Made by a program: the position numbers and the translations under genes | In this document: piece after piece, positions 6,514-10,933 of the stretch | Numbering within the stretch: the stretch's first letter is position 1 | Layout: each line of letters begins with the position of its first letter | Assembly: GCA_012839395.1 (NCBI GenBank) | Contig: DUNJ01000096.1 | Coordinates: 1-10,933, forward strand | DNA from: Tepidimicrobium sp. | GTDB taxonomy: Bacteria > Bacillota > Clostridia > Tissierellales > Tepidimicrobiaceae | Direction: 5' to 3' | DNA: 10,933 bases | The notes under the pieces: generated by a model | Seen by the model: only the letters and a program-made list of their open reading frames with translations | Database searches by the model: none | What the model was told of the DNA's origin: nothing

Positions 6514-7891
6514 AGTGATTCTCCATTTCTAAATAAAAATCCTTAAATTCCCCACTTAGCTTCTGTTCTAAAAATGAAGTGCTATAATTACCCTTTACAA
6601 AGTCAAAATCGTGCAATATACCATAGTGCAATTCTATATTGGTATCTATTCCATCTATGCTGAGTTCCTCCAAGGCAACTCTCATCTTCTTAATAGCTTC
6701 TAGCCGATTTTCTCCCTTCACTATAAGTTTTCCAATCATAGAATCGTAGTAAGGGCTTATATAGCAGCCATTTCCTATATAAGAATCAAATCTCACGTTG
6801 AGGCCTCCGGGTATATGAATATTTTTCAATTCCCCGGTTGAAGGTAGGAAATTATTGAATATATCCTCCCCATTTATCCTGCATTGGATAGAGTGTCCCT
6901 CAAAACATATATCCTCCTGCCTATAGCTAAGTTTCATATCGTTGGCTATTCTTATCTGTTCTTTGACTATGTCTACTCCCGTAACCATCTCAGTTATGGT
7001 GTGCTCCACTTGTAATCTGGTATTCATCTCCAGGAAATAGTAGCTTCCATCTTCATCTATTATGAATTCCACAGTGCCAGCATTGGTATATTCAGCTAGC
7101 CTAGCTATCTTAATGGAAATCCTACCCAATTCCTCCCTTAAAGATCTGTTCAATCTAGGCGAGGGCGCCTCCTCCAGCACCTTCTGATGCCTTCTCTGAA
7201 TGGAGCAGTCCCTCTCCCCTAAATGGATTACATTTCCATAACTATCCGCCAATATCTGAACTTCGATATGACGCGGATTTACAATATACTTCTCTACATA
7301 TATTCGATCATCTCCAAAGCAGGTATTGGATTCCGACTTGGAGTTTAAAAATTCCCTTTCTAAATCCTCCTCCCTATAAACTATGCGCATTCCTCTGCCC
7401 CCACCCCCGGAGGAAGCCTTTAGAATCACTGGATACCCTACATCTCGGCATATAGCCTTCAATTCCCCTATATCCTCTATACTGCCTTCAGAACCTGGAA
7501 CTACCGGTATATCGTTCTCCAACATTAGCTGCCTAGCCCTAGATTTATTTCCCATCAAACCTATGCTTTTCTTACTAGGACCTATAAATATCAATCCACA
7601 TCGGTTGACTAGATCTACAAACTCCTCATTTTCCGATAAAAATCCATAACCGGGATGAATAGCCTCAGCCTTAGTCAATATTGCTGCATTTATTATACTA
7701 GGTATATTTAAATAACTATCACTAGGCTTTCCCGGCCCTATACATATGGATTCTGTGGCTAATTTCACATGGGGACTATACCTATCTTCGGTAGAATATA
7801 TGGCTACGGTCTCTATATCCATTTCATGACAGGCTCTCATTATCCTTAAGGCTATTTCCCCTCTATTAGCTATAAGTACCCTTTTAAACAT
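6497..7891 (-). CDS. accC: Acetyl-CoA carboxylase biotin carboxylase subunit AccC
   Basis: AccC is the ATP-grasp enzyme that carboxylates biotin on AccB using ATP and bicarbonate. The protein has 464 residues from ATG 7891, slightly longer than E. coli AccC. It shows the N-terminal FKRVLIANRGEIALRI (2-17), HPGYGFLSEN (79-88), the glycine-rich ATP lid SSGGGGRGM (160-168), the HIEVQILAD block (208-216) and the catalytic EMNTRLQVEH (288-297). The open frame reaches a TTG at 7900. ATG 7891 is preferred because MFK(R/K)VLIANRGEIA is the usual family start and GGAG lies 10 nt before it. The gene overlaps accB by 8 nt and accD by 17 nt. Pyruvate or propionyl carboxylase subunits look alike, but the accB/accD/accA neighbours settle the role. 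Confidence 0.97.
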   Translation of the reverse strand: MFKRVLIANRGEIALRIMRACHEMDIETVAIYSTEDRYSPHVKLATESICIGPGKPSDSYLNIPSIINAAILTKAEAIHPGYGFLSENEEFVDLVNRCGLIFIGPSKKSIGLMGNKSRARQLMLENDIPVVPGSEGSIEDIGELKAICRDVGYPVILKASSGGGGRGMRIVYREEDLEREFLNSKSESNTCFGDDRIYVEKYIVNPRHIEVQILADSYGNVIHLGERDCSIQRRHQKVLEEAPSPRLNRSLREELGRISIKIARLAEYTNAGTVEFIIDEDGSYYFLEMNTRLQVEHTITEMVTGVDIVKEQIRIANDMKLSYRQEDICFEGHSIQCRINGEDIFNNFLPSTGELKNIHIPGGLNVRFDSYIGNGCYISPYYDSMIGKLIVKGENRLEAIKKMRVALEELSIDGIDTNIELHYGILHDFDFVKGNYSTSFLEQKLSGEFKDFYLEMENHYGTES

Positions 7892-8306
7892 TTTCTTCAA
7901 TCTCCATAATCACATCATCGTATTGAACCAATTCCTCATTTTTGAAGTTGATCCTCTTGATAATTCCGGAAACCGGTGCTTTTATTTCATTTATCATCTT
8001 CATGGCTTCTATAATGCAGATGATATCTCCTTTATCTACGGAATCCCCCAGCTTTACAAAGGGTTCCGATTCAGGGGAAGGAGCTTCATAGAAAACCCCC
8101 ACTAAAGGTGATTTCACCTGATAAGCAGTTGGCCCACCCATTTCAATCTCTTTTCGAGTTGCTTTTTGTTTCCCGCTCTCCATTAGGGAAATATGTTTAC
8201 CATCCTTTTCCATCTCAAGGGTAAAGTCATCCCTTTTGATGATCAACTTAGTCAAGTTCTCTCCTGAAAACAGCTTTAGTATATCGATGATCTCCTTCGT
8301 ATCCAT
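7884..8306 (-). CDS. accB: Biotin carboxyl carrier protein AccB
   Basis: AccB carries the covalently bound biotin that shuttles CO2 from AccC to AccA/AccD. The 140-residue protein has a helical N-terminal region (1-35), a short variable linker (about 36-62) and a C-terminal biotinyl domain. In the domain, EAMKM (100-104) contains the biotin-accepting Lys103, flanked by the typical SPLVGVFYEAPSPESEPFV (66-84) and PVSGIIK (111-117). The N-terminal part is specific for acetyl-CoA carboxylase carriers. The ATG at 8306 comes 1 nt after the acpP stop. Biotin attachment would require a BirA ligase, which is not in this window. Confidence 0.97.
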   Translation of the reverse strand: MDTKEIIDILKLFSGENLTKLIIKRDDFTLEMEKDGKHISLMESGKQKATRKEIEMGGPTAYQVKSPLVGVFYEAPSPESEPFVKLGDSVDKGDIICIIEAMKMINEIKAPVSGIIKRINFKNEELVQYDDVIMEIEENV

Positions 8307-8307
8307 T

Positions 8308-8535
8308 TTAATCTCTCTCTATATACTCTATAATCGCTCCCACGGTTTGAAGTTTTTCAAAATCTTCATCTGCCACAGTTAGACCAAAATTCTCCTCTAA
8401 GGCCAAGGATAACTCTACTATATCTAGGGAATCCGCCCCTAAATCCTCAATCAAATCGCTATCCATAGTTATATCCTCATCTGAACAACCCAGATTTTCC
8501 AATAAGATCTCCTTCACCTTTTCAAATGTATCCAT
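8308..8535 (-). CDS. acpP: Acyl carrier protein AcpP
   Basis: AcpP carries the growing acyl chain on a 4'-phosphopantetheine arm through all steps of the cycle. The 75 residues are highly acidic, as expected. They contain the DLGADSLDIVEL signature (31-42), with Ser36 as the phosphopantetheine attachment site, and helix II residues ELSLALEENFG that dock partner enzymes. It is the first gene of the operon, 60 nt downstream of the predicted transcription start, with AGGAG 10 nt before the ATG. Leading position and a strong promoter fit the high copy number AcpP requires. A holo-ACP synthase gene is not seen here. Confidence 0.98.
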   Translation of the reverse strand: MDTFEKVKEILLENLGCSDEDITMDSDLIEDLGADSLDIVELSLALEENFGLTVADEDFEKLQTVGAIIEYIERD

Positions 8536-8545
8536 AACATAAACA

Positions 8546-8550
8546 CTCCT
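8546..8550 (-). promoter_or_regulatory. Ribosome binding site of acpP
   Basis: AGGAG on the minus strand lies 10 nt before the acpP ATG at 8535. It is directly adjacent to the small palindrome at 8551-8561, so a protein bound there could also block ribosome access. Confidence 0.65.
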
Positions 8551-8561
8551 TTTGATTCAAA
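8551..8561. promoter_or_regulatory. TTTGATTCAAA palindrome in the acpP leader, possible regulator site
   Basis: This is a perfect 11-bp palindrome (TTTGA, T, TCAAA) immediately upstream of the acpP ribosome binding site. Half-sites TTTGA/TCAAA occur in the FabT (MarR family) operators of streptococci, but there the halves are separated by three bases, not one. Assignment to a FabT-like protein is speculative. Confidence 0.25.
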
Positions 8562-8570
8562 TTTTTTAAC

Positions 8571-8596
8571 TAAAAATATTTAATTAAAAATATTTA
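8571..8596. promoter_or_regulatory. Tandem 12-bp AT-rich direct repeat at the start of the fab transcript, candidate operator
   Basis: TAAAAATATTTA occurs twice, at 8571-8582 and 8585-8596, with a 14-bp period. On the minus strand it lies just downstream of the predicted -10 box, at or immediately after the transcription start. That is where a repressor of the fatty acid operon would bind. I do not recognise a FapR box (TTAGTACC type). AT-rich sequence can produce such repeats by chance, so the operator role is an inference. Confidence 0.35.
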
Positions 8597-8601
8597 AGTT
8601 T

Positions 8602-8630
8602 ATTAAATCCGTATGATTTTGCTTTGTCAA
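8602..8630 (-). promoter_or_regulatory. Sigma-A type promoter of the acpP-acc-fab operon
   Basis: On the minus strand the -35 box TTGACA (8630-8625) matches the consensus fully. The -10 box TTTAAT (8607-8602) differs by one base. The spacer is exactly 17 bp (8624-8608). The transcript would start near 8595, giving a leader of about 60 nt before acpP. No other promoter of comparable quality was noticed within the operon. Confidence 0.75.
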
Positions 8631-8758
8631 TATACTTTGAAATTTTTAAGTAGTTTTGTTCAAATTATGTAAAAAACGTTTGAAATTTATTCTGTTACTC
8701 TCTCAAGGTGCAAGTAAGTTAAATATAGTAGAACTATAGATGTTTTCAAAAACAGATA

Positions 8759-8904
8759 GGCTTAAGGCAGGAAGACATTCCAAACAAGTTAGGAGTTGTT
8801 AGTCAGACGATTAACGCAATAGAAAGCGATAGATAGAGTTAGCTATGAAGCTAGCACCACTATTCAATACAACTGTAGAAGAATTATTTCAACTAGATAA
8901 ATAA
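8759..8904 (+). pseudogene. Remnant of a small XRE/Cro-type helix-turn-helix regulator gene
   Basis: Two plus-strand pieces in different frames recompose a YozG-like HTH protein of about 65 residues. Bases 8759-8833 read GLRQEDIPNKLGVVSQTINAIESDR, the helix 2-turn-helix 3 of this family. They then hit a stop at 8834-8836. Bases 8836-8904 read ELAMKLAPLFNTTVEELFQ plus LDK, the usual C-terminus, ending in TAA. The 8 nt between the pieces replace what should be roughly 7-8 codons, so a deletion with frameshift is likely. A start codon and helix 1 are not readable in frame; ATG 8740 leads into a different frame. It is on the opposite strand to the fab operon. It is more likely an old bystander regulator than the fab regulator. 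Its TAA stop is the first triplet of the palindromic element. Confidence 0.7.
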
Positions 8905-8948
8905 TAACTATATGAAATGGTGCCTGGCACCATTTCGTATAGTTATTA
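8902..8948. repeat. 47-nt palindromic repeat element, copy 1 (core GGTGCCTGGCACC)
   Basis: Arms 8902-8924 and 8926-8948 are 23 bp each around the central T at 8925. There is one non-complementary pair (T8913 with G8937), which would be a G-U wobble in plus-strand RNA. The outer part is TAATAACTATA and the inner part ends in GGTGCC. It matches the copy at 9941-9987 except at five positions, all in the pairs described in the findings. There is no T tract next to it, so it is not a textbook terminator, although it may stop transcription or protect 3' ends. It resembles REP-like or MITE-like dispersed elements; family membership is inferred. Confidence 0.85.
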
Positions 8949-8985
8949 AGAAGTAATCCATAGAATTATATTCGCTAAACCTCTT

Positions 8986-9915
8986 TCATCCCTCTTTTCT
9001 TCTGCCCATGGCAACGGTATTTAATACCTTGAAATCTAAATTAGCCACAATTAGCCCAATTAATATGAATATGACACCTATCCACTGCATCTTTGAAAGC
9101 CGTTCCGATAATACAATTCTTGCAGTTAATAACCCTGTTATGGGTACAAGTAACGATAAGGGTGCTATTTTTCCAATGGAATACTTCGCAATCAGCTTGC
9201 CCCACATCCCATATCCAAACAATGTGGAACCAATAGCTAGGTATAATACTGCGAATATAGATATTCCATTTAAATTGATCATCACATTGATCAAAGTTTG
9301 GGGAGTGTCCAATATCAGAGCAAATAACAGAAGAGGGATTGGAGGTATCAGCCCTCCCCATATGATCAAGCTCAATATATCCACTTCCTCCCCATTATCA
9401 ACAGCCCTTTTAGAAACAAAGCTTACAACTATATTGGACATAGCCCAAAACACAGGGGCGCATATAGTCAATAAAAGAGCAACAATAGGAATTCCTACTA
9501 CTCCATTTGACATTGATGCTATACCTATAATAATAAGCCCGGCAGAAGCGATTAGAAATCCTATAAGCTGCTTTATGTTCAATCTTTCCTTTAGAAATAG
9601 CCAGGCTAAAAACGGAGAAATAAAAGCCTGTATCTGGACAATTATGGATGCTAAACCCGGTAGCATACCTATCTCTATAGCATAAAATAAGCATCCAAAT
9701 TGTCCAACCCCAACTGTAAATCCATATAATATTATGTACTTCCATTCTATATTTGGACGCTTAATAAAAAACACTGCAGGAAAAGCAGTTAAAAAATATC
9801 TTAATGAAACCAATAGCATGGATGGAACTCCATCTAAACCAAGTTTTATTACAGTAAAGTTGGCCCCCCAAACTATTGTTATTAATAATGCAATTATTAT
9901 ATCCTTTCTTCTCAT
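8986..9915 (-). CDS. eamA: DMT-superfamily exporter, EamA type (O-acetylserine/cysteine exporter-like)
   Basis: This is an inner-membrane transporter of the EamA/RhaT (DMT) family with 309 residues. It resembles E. coli EamA (YdeD) along its length as I recall that protein. Shared features are the N-terminal RKDIIIALLITIVWGANFTV, the end of repeat 1 with LKERL, SLIIWGGLIPPIP, and IAPLSLLVPITGL in repeat 2. About ten hydrophobic segments in two EamA repeats are visible. E. coli EamA exports O-acetylserine and cysteine; the substrate here is inferred, since DMT transporters vary widely. The open frame extends to an ATG at 9969, but those extra 18 codons (MPGTVLYSYYN...) are encoded by the palindromic repeat and are an artefact. 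ATG 9915 has GGAGG 8 nt upstream and matches the family start. Confidence 0.85.
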   Translation of the reverse strand: MRRKDIIIALLITIVWGANFTVIKLGLDGVPSMLLVSLRYFLTAFPAVFFIKRPNIEWKYIILYGFTVGVGQFGCLFYAIEIGMLPGLASIIVQIQAFISPFLAWLFLKERLNIKQLIGFLIASAGLIIIGIASMSNGVVGIPIVALLLTICAPVFWAMSNIVVSFVSKRAVDNGEEVDILSLIIWGGLIPPIPLLLFALILDTPQTLINVMINLNGISIFAVLYLAIGSTLFGYGMWGKLIAKYSIGKIAPLSLLVPITGLLTARIVLSERLSKMQWIGVIFILIGLIVANLDFKVLNTVAMGRRKEG

Positions 9916-9923
9916 AGCTATAT

Positions 9924-9928
9924 CCTCC
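9924..9928 (-). promoter_or_regulatory. Ribosome binding site deciding the eamA-like start
   Basis: GGAGG on the minus strand is 8 nt before ATG 9915 and 12 nt after the end of the palindromic element. No comparable site precedes the longer frame starting at 9969. Confidence 0.75.
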
Positions 9929-9940
9929 AATAATATATTA

Positions 9941-9987
9941 TAATAACTATACAAAACGGTGCCTGGCACCGTTTTGTATAGTTATTA
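9941..9987. repeat. 47-nt palindromic repeat element, copy 2 (core GGTGCCTGGCACC)
   Basis: Arms 9941-9963 and 9965-9987 are perfectly complementary over 23 bp around the central T at 9964. The central base is T on the plus strand in both copies, so the two elements lie in the same orientation. This copy fills most of the gap between nadX and the transporter gene. Its outermost triplet on the minus strand (9987-9985) is the nadX stop codon. A transcript of nadX would form a very stable hairpin here, which could terminate transcription or separate it from the transporter gene. Confidence 0.9.
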
Positions 9988-10791
9988 AAAGACAATAGGT
10001 GATACTATATTTTTAAGTAGTGCAATTATACTCCAAGCTGCTAAAGTGCTAGAACCCGGGTTATCCAGACTAGGTTTGGAATCTATTTTAACCGAAACCT
10101 TTATGCTGTCCCCTACTAATTCAATATTATGCCTATTGCTTTGCATGCCTGGCACGCTGCGAATGATGGTGTTGGTATTATCCACTCCTACTGTAGCTAA
10201 CGCAGTTGCCACGGCTACATTTACATTCTTAGGAAATAATTTTATTGCCTCCCTGGCTGGGCCCTTAAATATCTCCTCTTCTTCAGTCCGTGAAAGCCCT
10301 TTTCCCTCTAGGGCCGGTGCCCCCTTTAGCGAATTGGGGGATTTCTCAGTTATAATGCTTACAGATGAATTTTCCATCAATGTAGCAGATTGCAAAACAT
10401 CAAATCCTCCAATCGCTCCAGAAGCCATATAGATGCGACAATTGTTCTCCCTTGCTGCCCTCTCTGCCCCCGCATAGAATTCATCATCCGCAAATGCCCC
10501 CACGGATAATACTATTAGATTTGTCCCATTCTCCAATATTCTAACCCCAACATCCCTCATTACATCGGGCGATGCTGCTTCGATCACATAGTCCGGTTTA
10601 TCTAATAGCATATCATCTAGATCCCTGTATGCTTTACAATTTACCTTACCCGCTAGTCTCTCCGCATTTTCATAACTACCACTTAAAATCCCCAGTAAGC
10701 TATAATCCTCTGAAAGTTCAGTGGATATAGCCCTTGCTATGATGGTACCCAATGAACCACTCCCCATAATCGCCAATGTATATTTACCCAT
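9985..10791 (-). CDS. nadX: L-aspartate dehydrogenase (NadX/DUF108 family)
   Basis: The family oxidises L-aspartate with NAD(P)+ to iminoaspartate, which NadA can use for quinolinate and NAD synthesis; it can also work toward amination. The protein has 268 residues. It has an N-terminal Rossmann motif GSGSLG (10-15), the EAASPDVMRDVG block (71-82), LSVGAFAD (95-102), ASGAIGGFD (123-131) and a C-terminal catalytic domain with NVNVAVATALATVGVD (189-204). The conserved catalytic His is probably His221 in SNRHNIEL. The open frame runs 5 codons further to 10806, but that ATG lies in the ribosome site itself. ATG 10791 has AGGAGG 6 nt upstream. The stop TAA is the terminal triplet of the palindromic element. 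No nadA or nadC is in the window, so an NAD role is inferred from the family only. Confidence 0.88.
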   Translation of the reverse strand: MGKYTLAIMGSGSLGTIIARAISTELSEDYSLLGILSGSYENAERLAGKVNCKAYRDLDDMLLDKPDYVIEAASPDVMRDVGVRILENGTNLIVLSVGAFADDEFYAGAERAARENNCRIYMASGAIGGFDVLQSATLMENSSVSIITEKSPNSLKGAPALEGKGLSRTEEEEIFKGPAREAIKLFPKNVNVAVATALATVGVDNTNTIIRSVPGMQSNRHNIELVGDSIKVSVKIDSKPSLDNPGSSTLAAWSIIALLKNIVSPIVF

Positions 10792-10844
10792 ACAATACCT
10801 CCTCATCTATTTGTATATATCTATGGTATTTCATCAAAATAGGA

Positions 10845-10933
10845 TTAGCTCCTCAGTAGTGCAGAAGCCCTAGCATAATCATCCCTATGTACATATATGT
10901 AATATGTTTTTAAATAATCCATATTCATACCAA
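10845..10933 (-). CDS. Possible 3' end of a further minus-strand gene, cut by the window edge
   Basis: A frame entering from the right edge reads MNMDYLKTYYIYVHRDDYAR then ASALLRS and stops at TAA 10847-10845. The stop lies about 50 nt before the nadX ribosome site, a spacing compatible with a shared operon. Only 28 codons are visible, and the other two frames on this strand are closed within the window. I do not recognise the sequence, and it could also be a chance open frame. Between its stop and nadX there is no clear promoter. Confidence 0.35.
   Translation of the reverse strand, partial: GMNMDYLKTYYIYVHRDDYARASALLRS

Larger units (their letters stand above)
8536..8985. other. 450-bp region without an intact gene between acpP and the EamA-type gene
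   Basis: The left part holds the fab leader, candidate operators and promoter (8551-8630). Bases 8631-8758 are AT-rich with several TTTGA/TCAAA half-sites (for example 8657-8663) and no convincing gene. Then follow the decayed HTH gene (8759-8904), the first palindromic element (8902-8948) and a 37-bp spacer before the end of the transporter gene. I found no structured RNA or classical terminator with a T tract. Confidence 0.6.

Noticed and set aside
8106..8119. AGGTGATTTCACCT palindrome inside accB
   Set aside because: It lies within the conserved coding sequence for the KSPLVG region of the biotinyl domain. It is short and has no context for a regulatory role.
8902..8948. Classical rho-independent terminator for the transporter gene
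   Set aside because: The hairpin is stable, but neither strand has a run of T after the stem, and a second copy sits upstream of the same gene. A repeat element explains it better, although termination is not excluded.
8536..8985. Riboswitch or other structured RNA in the fab leader
   Set aside because: The predicted leader is only about 60 nt and very AT-rich, with no recognisable aptamer core or terminator stem.
9008..9685. Long plus-strand open frame (225 codons) opposite the transporter
   Set aside because: It is antisense to a clear membrane transporter gene, has no ribosome site or recognisable domain, and is expected from the codon pattern of the opposite strand.
10143..10157. TGCCTGGCA core resembling a third palindromic element
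   Set aside because: Only the inner nine bases match, the outer arms are absent, and the bases encode the SVPGMQS segment of aspartate dehydrogenase.

Overview
The window is low-GC DNA, rich in ATA (Ile) and AGA/AGG (Arg) codons. Its gene set points to a Bacillota bacterium, most likely a Clostridia or Tissierellia relative: FabK-type enoyl reductases in place of FabI, split accA/accD subunits, GGAGG-type ribosome binding sites and strong gene-end overlaps. Genus assignment is not possible from the sequence alone. Every intact gene is on the minus strand.

Positions 1-8630 (minus strand) hold an almost complete type II fatty acid synthesis operon. In transcription order it runs: a strong promoter (TTGACA, 17 bp, TTTAAT), acpP, accB, accC, accD, accA, fabH, fabK, a second FabK/nitronate monooxygenase-like flavoprotein with a four-cysteine cluster, fabD, fabG and the start of fabF. 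The genes overlap or nearly touch (overlaps of 4 to 26 nt, gaps of 0 to 8 nt), so translational coupling is likely. AccBCDA makes malonyl-CoA, FabD moves malonyl to AcpP, FabH makes the first condensation, FabF elongates, FabG performs the first reduction and FabK the last. No fabZ dehydratase is present; it could lie beyond fabF or elsewhere.

Positions 1-187 are a perfect inverted repeat (67-bp arms, 53-bp loop) built from the first codons of fabF. It breaks fabF on the minus strand after about 25 codons. It starts exactly at base 1 and looks like a fold-back chimera or assembly artefact at a contig end, not biology.

Positions 8536-8985 have no intact gene. They hold the operon promoter and leader with an AT-rich direct repeat (candidate operator), a decayed plus-strand XRE-type HTH regulator gene, and the first of two 47-nt palindromic elements.

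Positions 8986-10933 hold an EamA-type (O-acetylserine/cysteine exporter-like) DMT transporter, an L-aspartate dehydrogenase (NadX-type) and the tail of one more possible reading frame, all on the minus strand. The transporter is bracketed by two copies of the 47-nt palindrome (core GGTGCCTGGCACC). The copies differ by compensatory base-pair changes, and their terminal TAA triplets serve as stop codons of the adjoining genes. This element pair and the cysteine-bearing second FabK-like protein are the most interesting biological signals. I saw no CRISPR array, tRNA, rRNA, transposase or clearly novel defence system.
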